Source: Loktanella sp.
Lineage (GTDB): Bacteria > Pseudomonadota > Alphaproteobacteria > Rhodobacterales > Rhodobacteraceae
Reading direction: 5' to 3'
Length of the DNA: 57,041 nt
Assembly: GCA_017390475.1 (NCBI GenBank)
Contig: JAFPBO010000028.1
Coordinates: 1 to 57,041 of the forward strand
Shown here: in pieces, positions 8,688 to 17,731 of the stretch
Layout: each line of letters begins with the position of its first letter
Position numbering within the stretch: position 1 is the stretch's first letter
Program-made: the position numbers and the translations under genes
Notes under the pieces: model-generated
What the model saw: the letters and a program-made list of their open reading frames with translations, nothing else
Databases searched by the model: none
What the model was told of the DNA's origin: nothing

Positions 8688-9106
8688 TACCAGTTGCCTT
8701 GTGCTTCACAGAGATCCTTTACTGCGTGGCTCAGATCATTGCGCTGCAGCCTGATGTCCCGTTGCGCTGCTGTGTGTTCCGCAACAGAGGCCATGAGGTA
8801 CCTTCGGTTGAATTCTTCCGAGGCCACGTCCCATCCCGGGAAGCGGATGTCGCAGCCGCAGTTGCCCGTGTCGACGATTTGTTCCCATGCCCGCAGCTCA
8901 TAGAGGTCCATCAGCGTCAGCGCCTTGTAGGCTTCGCGCGGGTGGACCTCGTCCATCCAGGTTGGGCGTGCGGGCCGGTCGTTGCAGATCCGGTACTGCT
9001 GGGGCGTGACGGTCACGGTGAGATCATTCGTGACCGGAGGCGAGGTCTGCGCCGCGAGGGGTGCGGCCAACAGGGTGACAGCTGCGGCGAGGGTGGTCTG
9101 ACGCAT
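8687..9106 (-). CDS. Exported protein of unknown function in the virB operon
   Basis: A 139-residue protein with a clear signal peptide (LAAAVTLLAAPLAAQ, cleavage after about residue 19). The mature part has cysteines in ICNDRP, GNCGCDI and DLCEAQ, suggesting disulfides in the periplasm. I do not recognise the family. The ATG at 9106 is preceded by AAAGGAA seven bases upstream, which favours it over a start 21 bases earlier that overlaps the virB11 stop. The gene is locked between virB11 and virB6 and coupled to virB6, which argues for a role in channel or pilus assembly; that is inference. Confidence 0.75.
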   Translation of the reverse strand: MRQTTLAAAVTLLAAPLAAQTSPPVTNDLTVTVTPQQYRICNDRPARPTWMDEVHPREAYKALTLMDLYELRAWEQIVDTGNCGCDIRFPGWDVASEEFNRRYLMASVAEHTAAQRDIRLQRNDLSHAVKDLCEAQGNW

Positions 9107-9123
9107 GGGGATTTCCTTTCGGG

Positions 9124-10158
9124 TCATTCGGCGGCGACCGCGGGGCGCTTGGTGCCCTCGGTTCCGGCCGTGTTCTGGTTTGGATGCCTTGCCTGCCCTG
9201 GCAGGAAGAACTCGGTGATGCCGCGGGCGCCATTATGACGGCCGGCCTGGATGATCACGTCGATGGAGCCTTCGATATAGTCGACCATGTCGGCATAGGT
9301 CATGGAGAGGTCAGTCTTCAGCGCGGCGATGGCGAGGCGGCGGATGGCAAGTTGCGGGGTCTCGGCATGCAGGGTTGTGAGCGAGCCGCCATGGCCGGTG
9401 TTGATCGCCTCGAGAAAGGTCATGGCCTCGCGGCCGCGGACCTCGCCTAGCACGATCCGATCGGGCCGCATCCGCAGGGTCGAGGCCAGAAGCACATCCG
9501 CGCTGCGGGCGTCGGTATCCCGGTCGGCGATCAGCGTTACGGCATTCAGCTGTTCGGGGCGCAGCTCGGCTGCCTCCTCGATGGTGATGATCCGCTCTTC
9601 TGACGGGATCAGCGAGAGGATCTTGCGCGCCGCGACCGTCTTGCCGGTCGAGGTGCCGCCTGAGACGATCATGTTGAGCTTGTTTTCGACGCAGAAGCGC
9701 AAGGCGGCGTCGATGTCGCCTGAGGCCACCACATCGCGCAGCGCGGCGTTGCGTTCATGGCGCAGGCCTTCGAGGCTGCGCTCCTTACCATAGAGAAACC
9801 CAAGCCGGATCGCCTCTAACGGCAGAGAGGAGAAGAACCGCAACGATATCGAAAACCCGCCCACGACGGCTGGCGGCTGGATCACCTGCGCCCGGATCGG
9901 GCGGTCGCGATAGAGGATCGAGACCGAGACGATGGGTTTCTTGGCACTAAGCGTTGTTGAAGCGGCTGAGGCGATCTGGTTGCCGAGGTCCTTGATCTCG
10001 GTCTGGGTCAGCGGGGTGCCGGGGCCCCGCATGAAATGATCGCCCTGGAACTCGCCCCAGACCTTCCCGTCGGGGTTGATGCAGATCTCGATCGTGTCAT
10101 CCCGTTGTACAGGCGCGCCCAGTCGGTCGAGTGAGGCTTCGAGATAGCTCGCCGCCAT
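9124..10158 (-). CDS. virB11: VirB11 traffic ATPase
   Basis: A 344-residue hexameric ATPase of the secretion-superfamily type. Walker A GGTSTGKT lies at about residues 166-173, the Asp-box-like segment IITIEEAAEL follows, then Walker B RIVLGEVRG and the His-box region TGHGGSLTTLHA. It energises pilus assembly and substrate transfer at the cytoplasmic face. The ATG at 10158 comes one base after the virB10 stop. A longer in-frame start 60 bases upstream would only read into virB10. Confidence 0.93.
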   Translation of the reverse strand: MAASYLEASLDRLGAPVQRDDTIEICINPDGKVWGEFQGDHFMRGPGTPLTQTEIKDLGNQIASAASTTLSAKKPIVSVSILYRDRPIRAQVIQPPAVVGGFSISLRFFSSLPLEAIRLGFLYGKERSLEGLRHERNAALRDVVASGDIDAALRFCVENKLNMIVSGGTSTGKTVAARKILSLIPSEERIITIEEAAELRPEQLNAVTLIADRDTDARSADVLLASTLRMRPDRIVLGEVRGREAMTFLEAINTGHGGSLTTLHAETPQLAIRRLAIAALKTDLSMTYADMVDYIEGSIDVIIQAGRHNGARGITEFFLPGQARHPNQNTAGTEGTKRPAVAAE

Positions 10159-10159
10159 G

Positions 10160-11485
10160 TCAGAAGATCTCCAGGTCGCGGTCGACCATGACCGTGATCC
10201 GCGTGCCCTGGTCGACATGGATCACGGGCTGGATCGACAGATAGTCCTGCATCGCGTCTTGCGTGCTGTCGCGCAGGTCCGTGCCCACGTCACTTGCGAT
10301 ATCGGCCGCGGCCTCATTATCGATCTGTCCGGCGGCGGCAGCTGGCAAGGCTCCGATCAGCGAGATCATCGCGGCCGAGCCGAAACGCTGCGCGAAGCGC
10401 GTGTCGACGAAACCGGTGGTTCCCGTTCTTCCCAATTCATCACCGCCGAAGGCGCTGATTTCCACGGCCTGGTTGTCGGGCAGGATGATGCGGTCCCAGG
10501 CTACCATGACCCGCGATTGCGCCAGCGCCACATCGGAGCGATAGCGCCCCACAAGTCGTGCGCCGCGCGGGATCAGGACGCGCGTGCCGTCGAAAGAATG
10601 CACGTCTTCAGAGACAATGGCCCGGATCGCGCCGGGCAGCGTGCTGTCCAGCGCCGTCTCGGTCACGGCCTGAATCATCGTGCCCTGCACGACGGTGTTG
10701 CCCGGGTTCACGATCACCTCGGCCCGCGTCACGGGTGCGGGCCTTGCCCCTACGCGCACGAAAGCTTCATCCTCATTCATGCGGGCGGCCTCAAGGTTGT
10801 TCTCTCGGTCGGTCCCTGCCCCCATCCCGGAAAACGCGATCATTGGCGAGGCGATGCGTTCGGCCCGCGCTTCCGCTTCAGCGATCCTGCGACGTTCAAG
10901 TTCCGCAAGCCTCAGCTCATCCTCGTTCGGGCCGAGGTCTGTAGGCGCAGGCGGGGTCAGCCGCGCAACTTCGAGGTCCATGCGCAGCTGGTCAAGTTCC
11001 CGGTCGCGCTCGGTCAATTGCCGCTCGAGCGCGCGTTGCGCCTCAGATGAGGCCTCTTGCAGCGCCGCGAGCTGCGCCGTGAGATCCTCGATGGCCTGTT
11101 CTGCCCCGCTGTCCGATGCCTCGACGGGCCGCGCGCGCAGGTCTTCGAGTTCCGCGCGCAGCGTTTCGAGACTATCCATCAGCGCCAATTCCGACGCGGA
11201 TGGGCCAGTCTCGGCCGGTGGCGGCGGTGCAGGTTCGGCTACGGGCATGGGTGCGAGGTCACCGAAGCCTGATCCTGCGGTCTGGAATTCTTCGGGGAAT
11301 GCGGTCGGAAGGGGCGCGTCCGGCGATGGTTGCACGGCGGCCCAGGCCAGACCGCCCACGGCCACGATCCCGGCAACGCCAAGGATGGCGGTCAACGGGG
11401 ACGGTCGAGAGGCACCGCGCGTCTTGTCGCCCGTCGCTTCAAGCGCCGCGAGGCGCGCGGCCAGGTCTTCTGTGTCCTGGCTCAT
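10160..11485 (-). CDS. virB10: VirB10 envelope-spanning scaffold protein
   Basis: A 441-residue protein. A cytoplasmic N-terminus is followed by one transmembrane helix (about residues 28-50), a Pro-rich periplasmic segment, a coiled coil (about 85-170, with LERQLTERDRELDQLRMDLE), and the C-terminal TrbI/VirB10 beta-barrel domain with RGARLVGRYRSDVA and MVAWDRIILPDN. It links the inner and outer membrane parts of the channel. The ATG overlaps the virB9 stop as ATGA. Confidence 0.93.
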   Translation of the reverse strand: MSQDTEDLAARLAALEATGDKTRGASRPSPLTAILGVAGIVAVGGLAWAAVQPSPDAPLPTAFPEEFQTAGSGFGDLAPMPVAEPAPPPPAETGPSASELALMDSLETLRAELEDLRARPVEASDSGAEQAIEDLTAQLAALQEASSEAQRALERQLTERDRELDQLRMDLEVARLTPPAPTDLGPNEDELRLAELERRRIAEAEARAERIASPMIAFSGMGAGTDRENNLEAARMNEDEAFVRVGARPAPVTRAEVIVNPGNTVVQGTMIQAVTETALDSTLPGAIRAIVSEDVHSFDGTRVLIPRGARLVGRYRSDVALAQSRVMVAWDRIILPDNQAVEISAFGGDELGRTGTTGFVDTRFAQRFGSAAMISLIGALPAAAAGQIDNEAAADIASDVGTDLRDSTQDAMQDYLSIQPVIHVDQGTRITVMVDRDLEIF

Positions 11486-12195
11486 GACGTGTGCCCACCC
11501 ATATCCTGAACACAAACCTCGTCTTCGCCGAGGCGCAGCACCCATTGCCGGTTCACGCCCGAGACGCGGATGACGCCGTCCTCGAGTGCCGTGCTGTTCA
11601 CCGCTCGCTCGCCGCCATTGGCATAGCGAAAGATCGCCGGGACCGGCGCGTTCCGCGCAAAGCGGAAATAGGTGAAGGTGCCGTCATCCCAGATGGCCGT
11701 CGGCGTGAACTCCTGCTGCGCGCTGACGGCATAGTTCGCATTCGGCGCATCGGCCGCGACAGCCCGCGCCGGCTGTGCGCGGCTCTCGGGATAACGGAAC
11801 TGCACGACGTAATGTGGCGTCTCGCGCGCCTCGACCACGTGGAAGTAGTAGGAGCGGCGGTTGGTATAGACCGTGATGTTGGTCTCGACACCTGACGCTA
11901 CGGGCTTGATGGCAAAGGCCCGGCCACCCGGCACGCCGTCAAACTGGAACCCCACAGTGTCGCCCGCGATGATCGAACGGATGGTCTCGCCCTTGCCGAA
12001 TTCGACAGTGGCCACTCGGGTCAAGTTGGTCACCACGCGGTAAACCTGCCCCTCGGTCCAGGTGGCGATCCGGACGCGGTTGTCATGGGGACCGGGGCGC
12101 GGCGTGGTCTCGGCCAGCGCTGCGGGTGCGGAGAGCGACAGCGCTCCAACTATCAAGAGGGCGTGAACGGATGTAAGAATTGGAACATAGGTCAT
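11482..12195 (-). CDS. virB9: VirB9 outer-membrane core complex protein
   Basis: A 237-residue exported protein with signal peptide IVGALSLSAPAALAE and the VirB9/CagX/TrbG pattern. The N-terminal beta domain includes FDGVPGGRAFAIKPVASG and TNITVYTNRRSYYFHV (about residues 105-120). The C-terminal domain includes PTAIWDDGTFTYFRFA (about 165-180). With VirB7 and VirB10 it builds the ring through the outer membrane. It overlaps virB8 and virB10 by four bases each. Confidence 0.93.
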   Translation of the reverse strand: MTYVPILTSVHALLIVGALSLSAPAALAETTPRPGPHDNRVRIATWTEGQVYRVVTNLTRVATVEFGKGETIRSIIAGDTVGFQFDGVPGGRAFAIKPVASGVETNITVYTNRRSYYFHVVEARETPHYVVQFRYPESRAQPARAVAADAPNANYAVSAQQEFTPTAIWDDGTFTYFRFARNAPVPAIFRYANGGERAVNSTALEDGVIRVSGVNRQWVLRLGEDEVCVQDMGGHTS

Positions 12196-12881
12196 TCGGA
12201 ACGGTCCGATCGGATGGCATATTGGGTGACGGTGAAGCCGAAGGGGTTTTGCCAGACATTGTCGATCGAGCGGGTCCTTTCGGGCTGGAAGGCAAACATC
12301 ATCGTGGCGGTGAAGGATCCGTCCTGCGCGCCTTGCGGGCTGGTCAGGCGCTTTCTGAGTCGTACCTGCGCGCGGTTGTCACCGATCAGCGTGATCGACG
12401 CGATCTCGACGGCCATCTCCGCAGCCGGGCCATAGCGCGTCGGCGGATAGCTCTCCTGACCGGAGGTCCACATGGCGCGCATGCTGGCCTCGGCCGCCCC
12501 GGTGGATTGCGCCAGCACGCGGCGCACGCGCAGATCGTTGTCGAGCTGGTTGTAGGCCTCGCGATCCAGGATGTAGCGGTAGATCTGCGCCTCGATGATG
12601 GCCGGACGTTCGGCAAGCGAGACCGTCTCGACCGTGGCGTTCGGCAGGGCCAGACCCGTCGCGGGATCATAGGGCACAACGACCGGTGGGGGCGTCTCGA
12701 CCATCAGGGCGACGGCTGCCGCCGCAAGGCAACCAAAAACGCCAAAGCCTGCCCCACCAAGGCCGATCATCCGCCAGAGCTGTTCCCGGCGCAGCGCGCC
12801 ATGGATCAGTTCCTCCTCGACCAGTTCGCGCGCGCTCATGCCCCCAGTCATTTTTGTGACCATGTCCGGTGCCTTGCTCAT
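12192..12881 (-). CDS. virB8: VirB8 inner-membrane assembly factor
   Basis: A 229-residue bitopic protein: a short cytoplasmic tail, one transmembrane helix (about residues 40-62) and the NTF2-like periplasmic VirB8 domain, with YILDREAYN (about residues 104-112) and the C-terminal FTATMMFAFQ and NPFGFTVTQY. It nucleates assembly of the channel. Four-base overlaps with virB5 and virB9 indicate one polycistronic message. Confidence 0.9.
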   Translation of the reverse strand: MSKAPDMVTKMTGGMSARELVEEELIHGALRREQLWRMIGLGGAGFGVFGCLAAAAVALMVETPPPVVVPYDPATGLALPNATVETVSLAERPAIIEAQIYRYILDREAYNQLDNDLRVRRVLAQSTGAAEASMRAMWTSGQESYPPTRYGPAAEMAVEIASITLIGDNRAQVRLRKRLTSPQGAQDGSFTATMMFAFQPERTRSIDNVWQNPFGFTVTQYAIRSDRSE

Positions 12882-13675
12882 GGCGCGAGACTCGGCAGGG
12901 TGAAGTCCATGTAGCGGCGCTCTTCCGCGACGGTGGCAGCATCCACCACGCCCGCATTGCCGGCACCAAGGGTCTGGATCGCTTCAAGCTCCCACATCCG
13001 CGTTATGGCGATGGCGAGTTCCGCTGTGACACGTGTGTTGTGGTCCATCGACGCCTTCAGGTCCTCCATCTCCGGAATCAAGGATACAAGCCGTTCGACG
13101 CGTTCCAGCGACTGGGACGCCTCGGCATGGCTATTCTGAGCTGCGGCCGACATCACGGCGCCGGTCGTCGCGCGGGTGGCAATGCCTTCCGCACCCGGAT
13201 TGCCACTGGTGGCGATTTTGCGCAGGGAGTCTTCGTCGAAGCCTGCGCTTGCTAGCGCCTGTTCCATTTGCGTGCGCATCGGGCCTGCAGTGATGCCAAC
13301 CAAATTGCTCCAGTCTCCCGTCTGAATACCACGTATCAGGCCGGGAACATCATCGAATTTGGCATCAAGGAGTCCATCGAGACCGTCCCCCATCGCCATA
13401 CCAATAATGCTGCGTGGCCCGGTGAGTGACGCATACATTTCCTCGAGCTTGTCGAACTGCTGTTGCAGCAGGTTGAGTTGCTTTAGGGCGTTTTCAAAGA
13501 TATCGGTTTGCAGACCATAATCCCGTGCCATCTGCTGCAACTGGCGGATCGCTTGGGCGACCGCACGAACATCGAACGTTGCCATGCCTTGGGATGTTGC
13601 TGGCCCAGAAACAGCAAGGACAATTGCTGCAGCTGCAACGCCTGTTTTGGCGGTCCGGATGAAGTTTTGGATCAT
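12878..13675 (-). CDS. virB5: VirB5-like minor pilus component
   Basis: A 265-residue exported protein with signal peptide AAAIVLAVSGPATSQ and a mostly helical mature part including a coiled coil (about residues 40-80, with QLNLLQQQFDKLEEMYASL). This matches VirB5/TraC proteins that cap the pilus tip and mediate contact with recipients. The mature N-terminus GMATFDVRAVAQ and C-terminus ERRYMDFTLPSL resemble the ends of the gene just upstream (GVPTFDLRLFAE and ERQFMNFTQESL), showing the two share a scaffold. It starts in the stop of that gene (ATGA). Confidence 0.85.
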   Translation of the reverse strand: MIQNFIRTAKTGVAAAAIVLAVSGPATSQGMATFDVRAVAQAIRQLQQMARDYGLQTDIFENALKQLNLLQQQFDKLEEMYASLTGPRSIIGMAMGDGLDGLLDAKFDDVPGLIRGIQTGDWSNLVGITAGPMRTQMEQALASAGFDEDSLRKIATSGNPGAEGIATRATTGAVMSAAAQNSHAEASQSLERVERLVSLIPEMEDLKASMDHNTRVTAELAIAITRMWELEAIQTLGAGNAGVVDAATVAEERRYMDFTLPSLAP

Positions 13676-14838
13676 TGCAAACTCTCCTGGGTGAAATTCA
13701 TAAACTGCCGCTCGGCGGCCTGAGCAGCGGCCATGGCGATTCGTTCCTCGCTCAGCGGCTGGGTGTGAGCGGCCTTGATCCGGGTGCGGATCGCGACCAA
13801 TCGGGCCAGCTCGGCGCGCGCATAGGTGTTGAGCGCGATGGCCTCGTGCAGGTCCTCGGTCTCGCCAATGCGGGTGATGATGTCCTGGACGCGCAAGGCG
13901 GCTGCACGAACCGAGACCAACGAATAGTCGCCATAAACACCCGCCCCATGGGCCGAGAGGCTAAAGGTCGCGTTCGCCAGAAGCACCGGGTCGATGGTGC
14001 CGAGCGCATCGATCCCGCCCATGGCGGCGAGGTAGCTGTTGTACTGCTGCGGGATCACCACGACGTAAGCTTGCGTTTCTGCAAAGGGCGGGACACCGCC
14101 GTAGTTTTGCACATTGCCCGGGCCTGCGTTGTAGGCCGCAAGCGCGTGGATGATGTTACCATCGAACATGTTCAGCATCTGCGCGAGATATCGCGCGCCA
14201 CCGGTGACCTGCAGCCAGGGGTCGTCGTAATAGGCCGGATAGATCCCGAGATCTCCTGCCGTGCCGGGCATGATCTGGGTGAGGCCAAAGGCCCCAACGG
14301 GGGAGCGGGCCCCGATCTGGAAGCGGCTTTCCTGCCAGATCAGCGCCTGCAGAAGGCAGCGCCACTGCACGAGCGACAGCTCGGCACGGCTCACGCCAGG
14401 CAGACTGTGGGTGTGGCGGGCCGCACGGATGATCAACTCCTCGATCCCTTCCCGGGCATCGCCGAACATGCCTGCTGCGGCCGGGTTGTTGTCATCGGGC
14501 GCATAGAGGCTCGCCGCCCCACTTTCGACGTCGTCAACCGCGCCCTGCCCCGCCTCGAGCCCCGCAACGGTTCCCGCGACATCGCCGGAGCCGAGGGACA
14601 TGGCATCCATCAGCCCTTCGAGCGAGGCGAGTTGCTGGCGCTCGATCTCGGCCAGTTCCTCCTCCCGGCTTAGCCGGTCCTGCTGCAGCGTCAGATCCCG
14701 ATCAGTCTGCCCGAGGATCGCCTGCCGCTCTGCGAAAAGGCGCAGATCAAAAGTGGGCACGCCTTGAGCTACCGCTGGCCCGACGGTGGAACCTGCAAGT
14801 GCAAGACTGACCATCGAGAGGGGAAGCCAGGTCCGCAT
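13672..14838 (-). CDS. VirB5-like protein with an embedded lytic transglycosylase domain
   Basis: A 388-residue exported protein with a signal peptide (about residues 1-25). The mature start GVPTFDLRLFAE and the end AAERQFMNFTQESL resemble the ends of the neighbouring VirB5, and a coiled coil (about 45-75) follows the start. In between, residues 150-270 form a complete SLT-type lytic transglycosylase: catalytic Glu170 in WQESRF, GLTQIMPGTA (185-194) and AAYNAGPGNV (234-243). It probably cuts peptidoglycan to let the channel or pilus through, while the flanks may tether it to the pilus or VirB5. The ATG at 14838 is chosen over an upstream TTG because it begins the signal peptide. A separate virB1-like transglycosylase starts the same operon. 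Confidence 0.85.
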   Translation of the reverse strand: MRTWLPLSMVSLALAGSTVGPAVAQGVPTFDLRLFAERQAILGQTDRDLTLQQDRLSREEELAEIERQQLASLEGLMDAMSLGSGDVAGTVAGLEAGQGAVDDVESGAASLYAPDDNNPAAAGMFGDAREGIEELIIRAARHTHSLPGVSRAELSLVQWRCLLQALIWQESRFQIGARSPVGAFGLTQIMPGTAGDLGIYPAYYDDPWLQVTGGARYLAQMLNMFDGNIIHALAAYNAGPGNVQNYGGVPPFAETQAYVVVIPQQYNSYLAAMGGIDALGTIDPVLLANATFSLSAHGAGVYGDYSLVSVRAAALRVQDIITRIGETEDLHEAIALNTYARAELARLVAIRTRIKAAHTQPLSEERIAMAAAQAAERQFMNFTQESLQ

Positions 14839-14842
14839 GCGA

Positions 14843-15058
14843 TTAGCCGCCCGGCCCAAGCATCACGAAATTGCACGCCGTGTCCCGCCGCGTGACCTCC
14901 GCACCTACGGTCGAGTTCGTGGTCGTGGCGGTTGCCGCCTGTGCGGACGCGTCGCGGAAGTTGAAGCAATTGGCCTCTGCGGGGTTATGCTGCGCGCAGG
15001 CTGTCAGGGTCAGGCCGAGGCCCAGCAGCATGGCGTTGCGGGTGATGGTACCGGTCAT
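14843..15058 (-). CDS. Small lipoprotein, VirB7-like
   Basis: A 71-residue protein with a lipoprotein signal peptide ending in the lipobox LTAC (Cys21) and a mature part with two more cysteines. VirB7 proteins are short outer-membrane lipoproteins that stabilise VirB9. Size, lipobox and position fit, although the sequence is too short for a firm family call. Its ATG overlaps the virB4 stop. Confidence 0.7.
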   Translation of the reverse strand: MTGTITRNAMLLGLGLTLTACAQHNPAEANCFNFRDASAQAATATTTNSTVGAEVTRRDTACNFVMLGPGG

Positions 15059-17448
15059 GTCACTCTCCAGAAATCAAGGCGGTTGCGGTAATGAGGGCCA
15101 ACCAAAGCCTCGCCCTTTTCCATGCCGCCGAGGATGCTCACGAGGGGGCCGAGCGCGCTCAGGTCGGCGTCGATCACGACGGAGCCCCGGTCATCGCGAA
15201 CGAGTGCAAGCCGCGAGGCGGAGCCGACGCCCAGAAGGACGTCGAGTTCTTTCTCGCTAAGGCCGAGCATTGCGTAATCCGCAGCCGAGGCGCGGATGTT
15301 GGGCAGAAGCACCTGGGTCGGCACGGCTTCGACGATGGTCTTGCCGGACCGGGTGCGCTCGAGCTGGCTGGCATACTGGGTCATCATCACGACGACGGCG
15401 TTTTGCTTGCGGGCGGTCACCAGCCAGTTCGAGAGCCGCTCCGCGAAATACGCGTTGTCGAGTGCCTTCCAGGCCTCGTCAATCACGATGATCGTGGGTT
15501 TGCGGTCCTCAATCACCCGCTCGACCCGGCGGAAGAGGTACGAAAGGACCGCCATGCGTTCCCGCTCGCTTTCTGAATCAAGGATGCCGGTCAAATCGAA
15601 GCCCGCTACATCACCGTCGATCTTGAAACTGTCCTCTGCATTGGCCCCGAATATCCAGCCGTAGCGGCCGTCTGCCGTCCATTCCTGCATCCGCTCGAAG
15701 AGATCGCCCTCGTCATCGGTCGAAACGAGAAGCGAGGCGAAGTCCGACCAGTTCCTGAGCCCTGCATTCCCGGCACTGGCATTTTGACGCACGACCTCCT
15801 GCAGGCGATTTGTCTGCACCGGGGTCAGGGGTCGGTCACGGCGCTCGAGGAGGCTCGCGAGCCAGTCGGCAAGCCAGGCTTGACCGCGGGCATCGATCTC
15901 CGTCTGGAGGGGATTGAGCCCCGTGGGCCGTCCAGCGCGCACGGTCGAATAGCTGCCGCCAAGCGCGCGGACGGCCATTTCCATGCCGGCGCGGTAGTCG
16001 AACACGAAGAGACGCGCGCCTGCCCGCCGGGCCATGGTCATGAGGAACGCTGCCAGCACGGATTTGCCCGAGCCGGGGCGGCCAAGGATCAGCGTGTGGC
16101 CACCCGTGGGTTCCCGATCCGGTGCGCCCTGTTCGTGGAAGTTGAAGCGGAAGCCGCTGCGCTCGGGTGTCGGAAAAAGCGTGATCGGCACGCCCCAGGG
16201 CACTTCCCTGCCGGTCTTGCCGAGTGGGTTGCGGTGAAAGGTGGCGAGATCGGCGAAGTTGTGGTTGGTGATCGCAGCCTTGCGGCTGCGCGCCCCGGTA
16301 TTTCCGGGATGCTGCGCTATGAAATGCGCCCGCGCCCCGAAGGCCTCCGAGATCAGGTTAATGCCGGAGGTGGCGGAGATATTGCGGATCTCGGCTGCGA
16401 TATCGTCGAGCGCGGCTTGGGATCGCGCATAGACAGCCACCGTCATGTGATGCTCGCCGAAGATCAGGCGTTTGGATTCCAGATCGTCCTGCGCGAGCTC
16501 CAGTTCCTGCGCGAGGCTGACCGCCCCGTCATTGGCGGCCTGCATCAGGCGCAGCTGCCGCTTGATGCGGCCCGCCATCATGTTGGCATTGATCGGCACA
16601 AAGGAGTGTGTGACCACCATGTCGACGGGCAGGTTCAGCTCGTCGAGCATCAGGCTGTCGGTCTTGGCGGGGTAGTTCTTGACCGCGAAGATCGCGCCGA
16701 GTTTGTCGCCGACGGAACCGTCGGAGAGCGCGAGGGTCGTGCCGCGGAAGGTGACCCGGGTATTGGCGACATCCTCGGCGATCACGCCCAAGCGCGACCG
16801 TGGGAAAAGCGGATGCTCTTCGCCAGTGTTGAGCGAGCCGAGGAAGCCCAGAAGCTCGCCGGTGCTGGCCGCAAGCAGGCGCGGCTTCAGTTCATCAAAG
16901 GATGACAGGAGAAACCCCACAACCTCGTCGAGTTTGCGCAGCCGCCGTGTCGTGTCGGCAGCATGCCGGGCACGCGATGCCCCTAGACCAAACGGTAGGC
17001 GACTGCCCGCCTCGGGCCGCTTCAGGACCGTCAGGGTCAGTGTCTTGTCGCGCAGGCCAGATTGACCCAGATGCGCGCGCCAGCGCTGATCGACAGCCGC
17101 AGCGAATCCCTCGCCTCGGATAGGCGGCAGGGTTACATCGACCGCTTTCGACACCTTGTGCAGGTAGAAGGAGAACTCCGTCCCAACCTGTGCGACGACG
17201 CCCGCCAGAAGCCCGCCGATCCGATCAAGATGCGCATCCTCACTCGTGATGCTGTTGACCCCTTCGAGACGGATGCATTGCATCAACTCGTTGCCGCGCG
17301 TCCGGATCGTCCGGTCGGTGACGAGGCTGACGTACGGCAGCATGGACGAAAGTCGTTTCTCCCCTTTGACCCAAACGGGCAGCGCCGTGAGCGGATCGAG
17401 CGCATTCGCCGTCTCAATAGCACCTTCATCACGGGGCATAGCTGTCAC
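15055..17448 (-). CDS. virB4: VirB4 ATPase
   Basis: A 797-residue ATPase, the largest and most conserved VirB protein. Walker A GRPGSGKSVLAAF lies at about residues 456-468, Walker B PTIIVIDEAWKAL at about 650-662, and the C-terminal domain includes VVMMTQYASQLERTRSGK. The N-terminal domain (about residues 1-400) is the VirB4/CagE interaction part. It drives pilin dislocation and channel assembly. It overlaps virB3 by 20 bases and the downstream lipoprotein by four. Confidence 0.95.
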   Translation of the reverse strand: MTAMPRDEGAIETANALDPLTALPVWVKGEKRLSSMLPYVSLVTDRTIRTRGNELMQCIRLEGVNSITSEDAHLDRIGGLLAGVVAQVGTEFSFYLHKVSKAVDVTLPPIRGEGFAAAVDQRWRAHLGQSGLRDKTLTLTVLKRPEAGSRLPFGLGASRARHAADTTRRLRKLDEVVGFLLSSFDELKPRLLAASTGELLGFLGSLNTGEEHPLFPRSRLGVIAEDVANTRVTFRGTTLALSDGSVGDKLGAIFAVKNYPAKTDSLMLDELNLPVDMVVTHSFVPINANMMAGRIKRQLRLMQAANDGAVSLAQELELAQDDLESKRLIFGEHHMTVAVYARSQAALDDIAAEIRNISATSGINLISEAFGARAHFIAQHPGNTGARSRKAAITNHNFADLATFHRNPLGKTGREVPWGVPITLFPTPERSGFRFNFHEQGAPDREPTGGHTLILGRPGSGKSVLAAFLMTMARRAGARLFVFDYRAGMEMAVRALGGSYSTVRAGRPTGLNPLQTEIDARGQAWLADWLASLLERRDRPLTPVQTNRLQEVVRQNASAGNAGLRNWSDFASLLVSTDDEGDLFERMQEWTADGRYGWIFGANAEDSFKIDGDVAGFDLTGILDSESERERMAVLSYLFRRVERVIEDRKPTIIVIDEAWKALDNAYFAERLSNWLVTARKQNAVVVMMTQYASQLERTRSGKTIVEAVPTQVLLPNIRASAADYAMLGLSEKELDVLLGVGSASRLALVRDDRGSVVIDADLSALGPLVSILGGMEKGEALVGPHYRNRLDFWRVT

Positions 17449-17707
17449 CCCCGTGCAGCTTGCGGTTCGCCGTGGGCGGGGTTTCCTGTAAAGTGGTCAC
17501 CAGCACATCGAGGAAGTTCGGATCCCAGTCCGCGGCTTTCCAAAGCGCAGGCCAGACCAGTCCTGCGCCCAAGGCCACCACCCAGCTTTGCACCCAGAGG
17601 AACAGCAGCGTTGAGCCAAAAAGCCAGACCATGGCGTACATGATTGGCAGGCCCATCAGCTTGGGCGGTCTGAGAAGGCCGATGAACACGCGGGAAGGTT
17701 CGGACAT
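17429..17707 (-). CDS. virB3: VirB3 inner-membrane protein
   Basis: A 92-residue protein with the VirB3 pattern: short N-terminus (RVFIGLLRPPKLMGLP), two closely spaced hydrophobic stretches (about residues 17-50), then a polar tail. VirB3 works with VirB4 in pilus biogenesis. It sits between virB2 and virB4 and overlaps virB4. Confidence 0.88.
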   Translation of the reverse strand: MSEPSRVFIGLLRPPKLMGLPIMYAMVWLFGSTLLFLWVQSWVVALGAGLVWPALWKAADWDPNFLDVLVTTLQETPPTANRKLHGGDSYAP

Positions 17708-17731
17708 GGGATTTCCTTCAGCAGGCTGGCG

